DNA from: Lysobacterales bacterium
GTDB lineage: Bacteria > Pseudomonadota > Gammaproteobacteria > Xanthomonadales > Xanthomonadaceae
DNA: 64,000 bases
Direction of reading: 5' to 3'
Assembly (NCBI GenBank): GCA_016718605.1
Contig: JADKCY010000003.1
Span: 992,001 to 1,056,000, forward strand
Shown: positions 7,754 to 16,666 of the stretch, one piece after another
Position numbering within the stretch: the stretch's first letter is position 1
Layout of the letters: each line of letters opens with the position of its first letter
Notes under the pieces: model-generated
Database searches by the model: none
What the model was told of the DNA's origin: nothing
What the model saw: only the letters and a program-made list of their open reading frames with translations
Translations under genes and position numbers: made by a program

Positions 7754-9274
7754 ATGCCAGCCCACCCGTTATTTGCCGAGGCGCAGTCTGCCCTGCAGCA
7801 GCAGCGCCCAGACGTCGCCGAGTCGGCGCTGCGGCGCTACTTGCAGATTCGCCCCGACGACGCGGATGCCTTGCGTTTGCTCGCGGTTGCGATCCATCAA
7901 CAAGGACGTCATGCCGAGTCCATGGCGTTGCTGCAGCAGATTGTCGAACGCCTGCCCGGCTTTGCACTTGCCCATATGAATATGGGTAGCGTCTTGCGCG
8001 CGCTTGGCAAGGCGGAGAAGGCCATTGAGGCGTTTCGAGCCGCCAGCGCAATTGAGCCCAGAAGAGCAGCCATCTGGTTCAATCTGGCCAAGGCTCTCAA
8101 GCATCAAGGGCGAATAGCGGAGGCGACCGAGGCCATCGCCACAGCCGTCCAACTGGAGCCCAAGCATAGCGGCGCCCTGATCGTGCAGGGCGATCTGGCG
8201 AAGGCTAACGGTGATGTGTCGTTAGCCCGCCAAGCCTTCCGCGCCGCGATCACCGAACGACCGGCCGCAGGGGCCGCGTGGTGGGGATTGGCAAACCTGA
8301 AAACGGTTCGCCTGACAGAGAGCGACGTTGCCGCGATGCAACAGGCATTGCAGGCACTGCCGGATCGTCCCATTGAGGACCGGGTGCAAATCGAGTTCGC
8401 ACTTGCGCGTGCACTGGAGCATCGCGGTGAATACGAAACCGCGATGCAGGCGCTACACCGCGCAAATCACCTGCAACGTCGCCGCATTGCGTGGGACAGA
8501 ACGGCGTTTTCCAGTCATGCCGACCACGTCATGGCTGCATTTGCACACACGGAAGCGCAATCGACGCTGGGTTCGGAGTGCATTTTCGTGGTCAGTCCGC
8601 CGCGCTCGGGGTCCACCCTGGTGGAACAGATTCTGGCGGCACATGCGCATGTGAGTGGCGCCAGTGAGCTTCCTGACTTTCCCCGTCTGATGGACGAAGC
8701 TAGCCGGACGCGCCACACGTCCTTTCCCTCTTGGGTGCAGGACAGCACGCCCGATGACTGGCATACGATTGGCCTGGACTACCTAGACCGCACCCGCCGC
8801 TGGCGCACGGAAAGCCCCATCAGCACCGACAAACTGCCTGAAAATTTCCTCTACATCGGTGCCATTCTGCGGGCACTGCCTCGTGCACGCGTCGTGTTCT
8901 GCGATCGAGATCCGCGTGATGTGATGCTGTCTTGCTACCAGCAGTTTTTCGCCAAGGGTCACGCCTTCAGCTACGACCTGAATGACATCCGCAGCTACCT
9001 GCTCGACTACCGTCGCTTGACGACGCATTGGCTCACCACCTTTCCTGAGCAATGTCTGCGGATGCACTACGAAAGCCTCGTTGAAGCGCCAGAGCCGGAA
9101 ATTCGTCGCTTGCTGGCGCACTGCCGATTGCCCTTCGATCCCGCGTGCTTGCAGCCTCAGCACGCTCAACGCAGCGTGCGAACCGCGAGTGCTGCGCAGG
9201 TGCGCGAACCCATTGACCAGCGCGGCATCGGACGCTGGCAGCCCTATGCAGCATGGTTGCCTCCGCTGGACTGA
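7754..9274 (+). CDS. TPR-repeat sulfotransferase
   Basis: A 506-residue protein with an N-terminal half of tetratricopeptide repeats (about residues 1-240, with repeated A-x-x-x-L-x-P patterns such as AIEAFRAASAIEPRRAAIWF). The C-terminal half is a PAPS-dependent sulfotransferase. The 5'-phosphosulfate loop is FVVSPPRSGSTLVEQIL, and a 3'-phosphate-binding region follows (VVFCDRDPRDVMLSCYQQ). The family resembles tyrosyl-protein sulfotransferase-like bacterial proteins, but the acceptor is unknown. ATG 7754 starts the conserved part. A second gene of the same architecture lies at 11875-13431. No signal peptide is seen, so it is probably cytoplasmic. Confidence 0.9.
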   Translation: MPAHPLFAEAQSALQQQRPDVAESALRRYLQIRPDDADALRLLAVAIHQQGRHAESMALLQQIVERLPGFALAHMNMGSVLRALGKAEKAIEAFRAASAIEPRRAAIWFNLAKALKHQGRIAEATEAIATAVQLEPKHSGALIVQGDLAKANGDVSLARQAFRAAITERPAAGAAWWGLANLKTVRLTESDVAAMQQALQALPDRPIEDRVQIEFALARALEHRGEYETAMQALHRANHLQRRRIAWDRTAFSSHADHVMAAFAHTEAQSTLGSECIFVVSPPRSGSTLVEQILAAHAHVSGASELPDFPRLMDEASRTRHTSFPSWVQDSTPDDWHTIGLDYLDRTRRWRTESPISTDKLPENFLYIGAILRALPRARVVFCDRDPRDVMLSCYQQFFAKGHAFSYDLNDIRSYLLDYRRLTTHWLTTFPEQCLRMHYESLVEAPEPEIRRLLAHCRLPFDPACLQPQHAQRSVRTASAAQVREPIDQRGIGRWQPYAAWLPPLD

Positions 9275-9453
9275 AGGCGGAGGACGAGGCTGGATTCAGC
9301 CTGAATTACAGTTCATAATTGTGATGGTCTGCTCACTCCATCCCGCGAAGATGCGGCGTGAGCCGCCTTTCTGATCGTGATGCAGGCTGGCGATGGTCGA
9401 GCAGCATCGCGCCGGTTTTGATTTCCTTTCTGACCTATCCGAGCGAGTCCCAC

Positions 9454-10269
9454 ATGAAATTCAACCCGATTGTCGCTGCGCTGGTTGGCAGCCTTGTTAT
9501 CGCTACTCCGGCCAGCGCCGCCACCCTGCAACGCTCTGCCCCCGAGGCCACCCAGACCGCCATTATCCCCGCGCCAACCGGTGCCGCCGTGGTGCTCTAT
9601 GACCAGACCAATAATCCGGCGGCGAACGGTGCGCCAGATCAGGATTTCGAGACTTCGTTTGATAGTTACGACGCGGAAGGCGCCGACGACTTTGTGGTGA
9701 CTGACAACAGTGGCTGGACGATCACCCAAGTCAATACGGTTGGTACTACCGGCACACCCGGCGGCGCCTCGGTCGATCTGACAATTTATAGCGACGACGT
9801 GGTTCCGGTTGAGGGCTTCAACGTGCCCGGCACACCGGTTTGCACCTATAGCGGGATCATCCCGACCGACACGGCGGGTTCCTTCCAGATCGGCCTGCCG
9901 ACAGCCTGCGTGGTCGGACCGGGCACCTACTGGGTAGCCATTCAAACCAATCAAGCATTCGGCTCCAACGGTCAGCACTTCTGGTCCAATCGCAGCACGC
10001 AAAGTAACTCCCCGGCTGTTTGGCGCAACCCTGGCGATGGCTTTGGGTCCGGTTGCACCAACTGGACACCGATGTTGACCTGCGCAACGATCGGTGGGAA
10101 TCAGCCCGACTTCCTGTTCCAGATCGTCGGCACGGTTGGCGGGTTCAATCCGCTGCCGAATCCCGTGCCGCAGCCGGACGTCATTCCGGCGAGCGATTGG
10201 CGGGGGTTGAGCGTATTGGCGTTGTTGATGGGTCTGGGCGCGCTCGCGTTCCGTCGTTTCAGCAAATAA
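9454..10269 (+). CDS. Exported protein with IPTL-CTERM-like sorting tail
   Basis: A 271-residue protein with a signal peptide (MKFNPIVAALVGSLVIATP, cleavage near ASA-AT), a beta-rich body full of Thr, Gly and Asn, and a C-terminal tripartite sorting signal. The tail is a short motif (VIPASDWRGLSV), a hydrophobic helix (LALLMGLGALAF) and a basic end (RRFSK), as in IPTL-CTERM/PEP-CTERM proteins handled by exosortase-type systems. ATG 9454 places the signal peptide at the start. Two Cys pairs in the body (TPVCTYSG, PTACVVG, GSGCTNW, LTCATIGG) may be disulfides. A rho-independent terminator follows at 10320. The sorting enzyme is not in this window. Confidence 0.8.
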   Translation: MKFNPIVAALVGSLVIATPASAATLQRSAPEATQTAIIPAPTGAAVVLYDQTNNPAANGAPDQDFETSFDSYDAEGADDFVVTDNSGWTITQVNTVGTTGTPGGASVDLTIYSDDVVPVEGFNVPGTPVCTYSGIIPTDTAGSFQIGLPTACVVGPGTYWVAIQTNQAFGSNGQHFWSNRSTQSNSPAVWRNPGDGFGSGCTNWTPMLTCATIGGNQPDFLFQIVGTVGGFNPLPNPVPQPDVIPASDWRGLSVLALLMGLGALAFRRFSK

Positions 10270-10319
10270 ATGCGCCATGACGATGCGGCGCTTGCGCCGT
10301 ATCCTTGCTGACAGAGAGG

Positions 10320-10350
10320 AAAGGGCAGCCGCAAGCTGCCCTTTCTTTTT
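10320..10350 (+). terminator. Rho-independent terminator after the IPTL-CTERM gene
   Basis: A 10-base stem AAAGGGCAGC / GCTGCCCTTT with loop CGCAA, followed by CTTTTT. It lies 50 bases after the stop of the exported-protein gene and 32 bases before the RidA start, so it separates the two. Confidence 0.85.
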
Positions 10351-10381
10351 GAACGCGTACGCAACGCAAGCGAGCAAAGCC

Positions 10382-10726
10382 ATGATCCAGCGATTCGATG
10401 TCGGTCCGCGCATGTCCGAAATGGCGGTGCACAACAGCACGATCTATCTCGCAGGTCAGGTGGCGGAAGATGCCAGCGCCGACATCGCCGGTCAGACGGC
10501 ACAGGTGCTCGCGGCCATCGATGCGCTGTTGCTGCGTGCGGGCAGTGATCGCGGCAAGATTTTGCGGGCCGAGATTTTCCTTCCCGACATGGCGGATTTT
10601 GCGGCCATGAACGCCATTTGGGAGGCATGGGTCGTACCAGGCCAGACGCCGCCACGCGCAACGGTGCAAGCTGCGCTCGCCAAACCGGAATGGAAGATCG
10701 AAATCGTCGTCACTGCCGCCGTGTGA
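10382..10726 (+). CDS. RidA-family protein (YjgF/YER057c/UK114)
   Basis: A 114-residue member of the RidA superfamily, trimeric proteins of which some deaminate reactive enamine/imine intermediates of PLP enzymes. Visible family features are the N-terminal strand motif IYLAGQVAED, the central LRAEIFLPDM and the Arg-containing loop PPRATVQAAL. The conserved Arg is the carboxylate-binding residue in active RidA. ATG 10382 is chosen for the family length. The last four bases overlap the GTG start of the transporter gene, so the two are likely one transcription unit. It may belong to a RidA subfamily other than RidA proper. Confidence 0.88.
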   Translation: MIQRFDVGPRMSEMAVHNSTIYLAGQVAEDASADIAGQTAQVLAAIDALLLRAGSDRGKILRAEIFLPDMADFAAMNAIWEAWVVPGQTPPRATVQAALAKPEWKIEIVVTAAV

Positions 10727-11682
10727 GTGACAATTCGCGCGCCAGTGTCGCCGTTGATTCTCGCCGACAGCGAATCGGTTGGTGGCTGGCGGCCTTGGCC
10801 GCCATCTTGTTTTCGGCCAAGGCCATTCTGGCCAAAATTCTCTACCGCCATGGCATTGATGCGGTCACACTGATCACCTTGCGCATGGCCTTCGCCTTGC
10901 CGGTATTCGGAACCGTGGCATGGCTGGAAACCCGTCGTGCCCGCGCCCGTGGCGACCATCTGAGCTGGCACGAGCGTGCCCAGGTGGTTTTGCTGGGGCT
11001 GCTCGGGTATTACCTGTCGAGCTACCTGGATTTCTGGGGCCTGGAGTTCATCCCGGTCGCGCTCGAACGCATCATCCTGTTTCTCACCCCGACGGTGGTG
11101 ATGTTGCTTGGCACCCTATGGCTTGGCAGGCGTGCCAGTCGCCGCGAATGGATCGCGGTGGCGGTTTGCTACCTTGGCGTTGTGCTGGTATTCCTCGGTC
11201 AACACACCACAGGACAAGCCCGCCAACTCTGGCTAGGCAGCGCGCTGGTGTTTGGCGCCACCCTCAGCTATGCCGCCTATCTTGTCTTGTCCGGCCGTCT
11301 AGTGCAGCGTGTCGGAAGCCTGCGCCTGGTCGCCTACGCGATGAGCGTATCGACCTTTGCCTGCCTACTGCAGTTCGTCCTCCTTCGCGAAGTCGATACT
11401 TTGCTGCTCGCTTGGCCCATACACGCTTGGTCTTTGCTCAATGCCATGCTGTGTACCGTCATGCCGGTCTACCTGACCATGTTCGCCATCGCCCGCATTG
11501 GTCCCTCTGCCACCGCACAGATGAGCTTCACGGGCCCCTTGGCGTTGTTGTTTCTGGGCTGGTGGTTGCTGGACGAACAGGTGACCGGTTGGCAATTGCT
11601 TGGCAGCGCCATTGTGTTGCTCGGCGTATTGGTGCTGACCCGTCCTGCACCCGTCCAGCGGCTGAATAGTGCGGCCGATTAA
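10723..11682 (+). CDS. EamA/DMT-superfamily transporter
   Basis: A 319-residue inner-membrane protein with about ten hydrophobic helices arranged as two EamA repeats (first RIGWWLAALAAILFSAKAIL, second LWLGSALVFGATLSYAAYLV). This is the drug/metabolite transporter fold. The start is taken as GTG 10723, which overlaps the RidA stop (GTGA), rather than an upstream ATG in the RidA reading. The short cytoplasmic N-terminus is basic, as expected. Substrate cannot be predicted. The stop is followed by the candidate small RNA at about 11738-11852. Confidence 0.88.
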   Translation: MSDNSRASVAVDSRRQRIGWWLAALAAILFSAKAILAKILYRHGIDAVTLITLRMAFALPVFGTVAWLETRRARARGDHLSWHERAQVVLLGLLGYYLSSYLDFWGLEFIPVALERIILFLTPTVVMLLGTLWLGRRASRREWIAVAVCYLGVVLVFLGQHTTGQARQLWLGSALVFGATLSYAAYLVLSGRLVQRVGSLRLVAYAMSVSTFACLLQFVLLREVDTLLLAWPIHAWSLLNAMLCTVMPVYLTMFAIARIGPSATAQMSFTGPLALLFLGWWLLDEQVTGWQLLGSAIVLLGVLVLTRPAPVQRLNSAAD

Positions 11683-11737
11683 CATCGTGATCAGATGCCC
11701 TTAACACGGCTTTAATTCGACCAATTCTAATCTTCGC

Positions 11738-11852
11738 TCGCCGGTGGCAATTGCAGAGCACTCCTCCAACGTGTGGCTGGCAGTTTCACGGTAATCGGGG
11801 CAATACCATTCAACCCGCAGCAGGCCTCCCCTTCGCCTCTGCGGGTTTTTTT
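11738..11852 (+). ncRNA. Candidate small RNA with C-rich loops
   Basis: A region of about 115 bases after the EamA stop that codes for no recognisable protein. A possible -10 (TCTAAT) is at 11726-11731, with TTAACA at 11701-11706 as a weak -35 at a 19-base spacing. The first stem pairs GCCGG (11740-11744) with CTGGC (11777-11781). Inside it GCAC (11758-11761) faces GTGT (11771-11774) around the loop TCCTCCAAC. The 3' end is a strong terminator hairpin whose loop is CTCCCCTTC. Two pyrimidine-rich loops resembling anti-Shine-Dalgarno sequence, plus this length, recall the xanthomonad sRNA sX13. Both the similarity and the start site are inference. It could also be only the 3' end of the transporter mRNA. 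Confidence 0.4.
11814..11852 (+). terminator. Rho-independent terminator of the EamA unit or small RNA
   Basis: Stem CCCGCAG (11814-11820) with CTGCGGG (11839-11845). An inner AGGC/GCCT pairing sits next to a single bulged C, the loop is CTCCCCTTC, and seven T follow. It faces the 3' end of the minus-strand sulfotransferase gene at 11875. Confidence 0.88.
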
Positions 11853-11874
11853 ATGCCCGAAAGGCTGTTGGGAA

Positions 11875-13431
11875 TCAGACAAGACCCGCCTCGGCCAGGC
11901 GCGCTTGCAGTGCTTTCAAATGGTCGGCGTAGGGAAGCCAGGCGGACGCCTTGGGCGCCTCAATCGGCTGACGAATCTGCGCCGCCGAGGCGGTAGCGAC
12001 GCTGGAGCGTCGTTCGCCGATGTCGCCTGCCGTAGCTTCAAACGGCAACCCGCAAAATGCCATCACCTCGCGGGCCACGGTTTCGGTGTCTGTGGTCAGC
12101 GCACGGAAATCAACGTCAAGAATCCGCCCCGGATACCGCGCATGCCAATGCCGCATCAGCCTATGGTAGCGAATGAAGTAGTCCGCCATTTCAGCCTGAT
12201 CATAGCTGTAGGGGGCCGCATCGGAGAACAGGACACGAAGGTTGCTGAAACAGGTTTCCATCGGGTCCCGCACCAGATGCAAGAACCGCGCATTCGGCAA
12301 TGCGTCGGCGATGTAGCCCAGATTGAGAAAGTTCGAGGGCAACTTTTCGGTCAAGTACGGTCGACCTTGTGCCCTTTCTGCGTTGCTCTGCCAATAGTCT
12401 TGCGCCAGAAGGGCAGCGTCCTGGTCATTGAGTTTCTCGGCCAACACCCGGTCGACGGCTCCGCCAGCGCTTTGATTGGCAATTCGACGCATGGAGACGC
12501 TGAAGCCATAGCTTTCTCCGCCATCTGTTACCGCACTGTGACCCGCGAGGATTTGCTCCAGCAGTGTCGTACCCGAGCGATGCATGCCCACAATAAAGAT
12601 GGGTGTCACGCTGGCCTGCGGCAAGGTGGAAGCGTTCGGCTGCAAGCGCGAATTTTGGAGGGCATCAAACAAGCTCGCACTGGCCGCCATGCTGTAGTTC
12701 AGACGAGCCCGCTTGGCGCGACAACCGTAGGTCAATGCAGTCCAAGCTTCGTCATAGCGCTGCAAATCATGCAGTTCTTTGAACATGGCAAACGACAGAT
12801 AGATCTCTCCGCCCATGCCAACTTGGGCATTGCGCAATTGCTTTTGCAAGCGCGCGACGTGATTTTTCTCCACCGTTTGGGTACGCAAACTGGACTGCAT
12901 CCACGCGGCCTGGGCATAGCCAGGGGAAACACGAAGGCAAGCCTCATAGTCGTGGTCGGCTGCATCGAGATCCCCCGCAAAAAGCCGCAAGTTGCCGCGG
13001 AAATACAGCGCGGGGGCATGTTTGGGATCCCGCGCGAGCGCGAGCGTCACGCACTCCAACGCCATGGCGCTGTCCCCCAAGCCATTGAGTAGCACGGCCG
13101 CTTCCGCCAACACCGCCGGTGGCGCGTCGCGACGGAAGCGCGGATGGGACAAACACGTGCGCGCCTCGGCAAGGCGCAGAAAATTTCCAAGCTGGCGTGC
13201 CAAGCCAAACAGCAGGTCCGGCTTGTCGCTACCCAGCTTGAAGCATGCCATGGCCTGCTGTTCGGCATCGGCGAAAGCGCCGAGGTGAAACAGTGCCCGC
13301 GAATACAGAAATCTTGCAGTCGCCAACCTTGGTTGTTCGTCAACAAGCGCTCGCAACTGGTCGCACGCCTGCGCGTAGTGGCGCTGCGCGATCAGGTCTT
13401 CTGCCCGCTTCAAGCCGTGCTCCATACCCAT
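11875..13431 (-). CDS. TPR-repeat sulfotransferase (second copy)
   Basis: A 518-residue protein with the same architecture as the gene at 7754: N-terminal TPR repeats (about residues 1-260, including ALFHLGAFADAEQQAM) and a C-terminal sulfotransferase. The phosphosulfate loop is IFIVGMHRSGTTLLEQILAG, and the 3'-phosphate region is HLVRDPMETCFSNLRV. Two in-frame ATGs at 13431 and 13425 lie downstream of AGGAG. 13431 is used, but 13425 has the better spacing (10 versus 4 bases). It follows the TonB-dependent receptor gene on the same strand, separated by a terminator hairpin. The acceptor is unknown. Confidence 0.9.
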   Translation of the reverse strand: MGMEHGLKRAEDLIAQRHYAQACDQLRALVDEQPRLATARFLYSRALFHLGAFADAEQQAMACFKLGSDKPDLLFGLARQLGNFLRLAEARTCLSHPRFRRDAPPAVLAEAAVLLNGLGDSAMALECVTLALARDPKHAPALYFRGNLRLFAGDLDAADHDYEACLRVSPGYAQAAWMQSSLRTQTVEKNHVARLQKQLRNAQVGMGGEIYLSFAMFKELHDLQRYDEAWTALTYGCRAKRARLNYSMAASASLFDALQNSRLQPNASTLPQASVTPIFIVGMHRSGTTLLEQILAGHSAVTDGGESYGFSVSMRRIANQSAGGAVDRVLAEKLNDQDAALLAQDYWQSNAERAQGRPYLTEKLPSNFLNLGYIADALPNARFLHLVRDPMETCFSNLRVLFSDAAPYSYDQAEMADYFIRYHRLMRHWHARYPGRILDVDFRALTTDTETVAREVMAFCGLPFEATAGDIGERRSSVATASAAQIRQPIEAPKASAWLPYADHLKALQARLAEAGLV

Positions 13432-13457
13432 CACACTCCTGCTCACCCTACAAAGAA

Positions 13458-13481
13458 CTACGGCCCCTTGCGGGGCCGTAG
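13458..13481 (-). terminator. Terminator between the TonB receptor and the sulfotransferase gene
   Basis: A perfect 10-base stem CTACGGCCCC / GGGGCCGTAG around TTGC. Read on the minus strand it is followed by TTCTTTG. It lies 37 bases past the receptor stop and 27 bases before the sulfotransferase start. Confidence 0.75.
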
Positions 13482-13517
13482 TGGTGTTGCCTGCCAACGT
13501 AGACCGGGAGAACCCGA

Positions 13518-16413
13518 TCAGAAACGCTGGTTGTACTGCAGGTAGTAGAAGCGACCGGGCACTTCGTACTGCGGGTCGAACGAGTTGGCAAACGTGGTGA
13601 ACGACACTGGCGGGTTCTTGTCGCCAATGTTGTTGATGCCCAACGTGATGCGGGCATTCCACGGTGCGTTCCAGTAAGCCGACACGTCGTGGTAGGTGGT
13701 ACCACCCAACACGTTCTGCGCTGCTGCATCACCGGTTGCCGGATCAACGCGATCCGGATCCGAGCACAGGTCAGCGAAGCCGTAGTCCACCATGAACTGG
13801 CAGTCTTCTTCCTGACGCGAGTAGTAACGGGTGTTCCACGTCGCACCAAAATCGCCCATTTCCCAACGCGAGGTCAGGTTGGAACGGACACGCCAGTTGT
13901 TGCTGCGGTCGAAGTACTCACCCACGATCGAACCGCCGTCATCCGCGTCGATATCGCCGTCAACATCGTTATCCGACTGGTCGGTCACCATGTAGACGTT
14001 GTCCAACGTGAAGCTGAAGGTACCGAAATCGGTCTCCGGCAGACGATAGTTGAAGGTGAGGTCGAGACCTTCCGTTTCCTGCGCACCGATGTTCAGGCCA
14101 GCAGACAACAGATCGGCGATCGAACCGTCGGAGTTACGCGAGAACAGCGAGCAAGCCTGCTGATTGTCGTTGATCATGCAGTCGTCGAGGATGAACTGGG
14201 CGCCGAACGAGGTGATGGTATTGTCCAGCTCGATCTTCCACCAATCCAGCGACACGTCGAAGCCTTCCAGATAGTTCGGGCTGTAGACAAAGCCCAAGGT
14301 CTGGGTGGTCGAGGTCTCAGGATTCAGGTTGGGATTGCCACCGGTGCTGATGCGGATCTGCGGGTTACCCTGATCATAGCCACCGGCCGGCACACCCTGC
14401 GCCGTACAACGCGACCGTGCTTCCGTACCCAAAGTACCAAAGCGATCCGTGTTGCAGGGATCTTGAACCTGCGGGAAGGAGTCGGACACGCCCTGGAACA
14501 ATTCTGCGATGGACGGCGCACGGAAACCTTCAGACCAATTGGCGCGAACCAGCAGGTCTTCGATCGGCTTCCACTTCAGGCCCGCCTTGCTGTTGGTGGT
14601 ATCACCGAAGTTGCTGTAGTCGGAGTAACGGGTCGCAACCGACAGTTCCAGCGACTGCACCAAGGGCAGGTCGGCAAGCAGCGGCAGCTGCAGTTCCAGA
14701 TAGGCTTCTTGCAGGCTGTAGCTACCGCTGGTCGGGGTGCTGGCGTTGCCCGTCGTGTTGCCCGAGGAGATCAGTGCATCGGGCTGGTTGAAGCCCTCTT
14801 CTGCACGGCGCTCCAGACCAAACGCGAAGGCACTCATGCCGCCCGGCAGTTCGAACAGGTCACCCGACAGGTTGGCGAAGTAGTCCAGCATCTCGCTCTG
14901 GGTTTCGTCGTGGGCGACGAAGGACGAGAAGGCCAGCATTTCCGGTGTGATCGAGCCATTGGCGCCCAACAGGTTGAGCGGCACGCAGCCGCCGATCGCG
15001 GTAGCGGCATTGCCCGGGGTCGCGACGCAGGTCGGCACACCGTTGACCATCATCGAGGGGCCAAGCGCCTGACGCAGGGCCAGCACGTTGAACAGACCGA
15101 TGGTGGTGTCGTTCTGGTTGTTGCCCGCATAGGTCCAGCCCGCTTCCCACGAGAAGAAGCGGTCACCCAGCTCGAACTGGCCGTCCAGAGCTGCCGTAAA
15201 GGCGTAGGTGGCGACGTTCTGGTTGAAGCTGCGACCACCGGTTTCCGTGGCACGACGCTGAATGCGGGTGACTGGGGCACCGAAGGGGTTGTACATGCTG
15301 TGTTCGGAGATCAGCACCGTACGCGCCTGCGAACCCGCACCAGGGCCGGTACCCAGCACGATCGGCATCGCTGCCAACAGCTGCTCCGACTTGCGCTGGT
15401 TGTAGGTGCCATACATGTTGAAGCGGATATCGTCGGTGACGTCGAAGGTCGACTGACCGAAGATCGAGGTGCGCTCCTGCGGGGTCAGCAGGTAGTTTTC
15501 AGGGGCGAAGTTGTAGAAGTCCGCGCCGGTGAAGTTACGCCAGTTGGTGCCGCTCTGGCCCGGGTTGTAGGTGAACTGACCAGCCGTGCCATCGGGACGA
15601 CGGCGGTTGGCGGTCGGGCACGACAGCGGGTTGGTGACAGCGGTGGCGGTATTGCAGATTTCGAATCGACCAAACGGGCGTCGTCGAAGAACCAAACGCA
15701 ACGCCCGTTCCGTACACAGGCTCCGCCGAAATGGCGCGGTCGCCAGCCATGACCGGCTCTTCTTTCACATAGGCCGCGCCGAACATCGCACTGAAGCGAT
15801 CACCGGTGGAACCGATGGTCATGTCATAGGACTGACGGGTGCCGTCGCCTTCGTCGAATTGGCCGAAGTAGGAATTGAACTCGGCGCCGTCGAAATCCTT
15901 GCGCAGGATGACGTTGACCACACCGGCAATGGCGTCGGAACCGTAGATGGTGGAGGCGCCGTCCTTCAGGACTTCAATGCGCTCAACGGCAGCGGTCGGG
16001 ATGGTGTTCAGGTCGACGGCACCGCCGAGACCCGTACCGCCCGGCCAGCGACGGCCATTGACCAGCACCAGAGTGCGGGCCGAGCCCAAGTTACGCAGGC
16101 TGACGCGGGTTTCACCGTTACCACCGTTGTTGAAGGTGGAGTTCAGCGCGGAACCGTTCGAGGTGATGTTCTGGATAACGTCACCGACCGAGGTCAGACC
16201 CTGGGACTTGATGTCTTCGCGGCTCATCGAGAAAACCGGCTGCGAGGTTTCCGAGTCGACGCGCTTGATGCGGGTACCCGTGACTTCAATACGGTCGAGG
16301 GTGGCTTCTTCCTGCGCAAAAGCAGGGGTGGCACTCAGGCCGGCCACACCCACCGCACCGGCGGCGAGGCTGTAGCGAACGGCGTCGCTCAGCAGATTAC
16401 GGTTGATCTTCAT
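13518..16413 (-). pseudogene. TonB-dependent receptor, interrupted by one frameshift
   Basis: A TonB-dependent outer-membrane receptor of about 964 residues once joined. The N-terminal block (16413 down to about 15675) has a signal peptide ending ATPAFA-QE, a TonB-box-like start (LDRIEVTGTRIKR) and a complete plug domain (VLKDGASTIYGSDAIAGVVN). The frame breaks near 15675 within the segment coding GSSTTP. The C-terminal block continues in another frame (FGRFEICNTATAV) to the stop at 13518 and ends with a normal beta-barrel terminus, YYLQYNQRF, with a final Phe. One extra base in CCCGTTT explains the break. Both ends are intact, so recent inactivation or a sequence error are both possible. The CarO/OAR-like group of long receptors is likely; the substrate is unknown. 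Confidence 0.85.
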
Positions 16414-16563
16414 TCACTACTCTCCAACGTTCAGAGTGACGAAACACGGGTCGGGACAACAGTCTTCCGTGTCCTTGGAAGTGCCGACAACGCAGGGTTC
16501 TATTCCCTGTGAAATAGGCGGCTCGTCGAGAATAACAACAAATCCTTAACGGGGGAATAGCAC

Positions 16564-16591
16564 GCAACACCTCTGTTGCATCGCCGCAACA
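16564..16591. promoter_or_regulatory. Alternating inverted repeats in the receptor/cbs divergent region
   Basis: Three copies of one hexamer in alternating orientation: GCAACA (16564-16569), TGTTGC (16574-16579) and GCAACA (16586-16591), with 4- and 6-base spacers. They lie between the divergent receptor start (16413) and the cystathionine beta-synthase start (16667). The pattern suggests a binding site for a dimeric regulator or alternative hairpins in a transcript. No regulator is identified. Confidence 0.45.
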
Positions 16592-16666
16592 GTGCTGTGG
16601 TACTTCATTCGCGGGCTGACAGCTCGTGCCCGTAGAATGACGCTCCGCTCCTCAAAGCCACCGCGC

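Noticed and set aside
11773..13092. A 439-codon + strand open frame opposite the second sulfotransferase
   Set aside because: The minus-strand protein has clear sulfotransferase motifs; the antisense frame begins in the candidate small RNA and has no motif.
13689..15752. A 687-codon open frame on the + strand opposite the TonB receptor
   Set aside because: It is a shadow of the real receptor: GC-rich DNA keeps antisense frames open. Its sequence lacks domain motifs, and the receptor on the other strand has a signal peptide, plug and barrel.
16414..16666. SAM or other sulfur riboswitch before cystathionine beta-synthase
   Set aside because: Inverted hexamers are present, but no conserved riboswitch core could be drawn.
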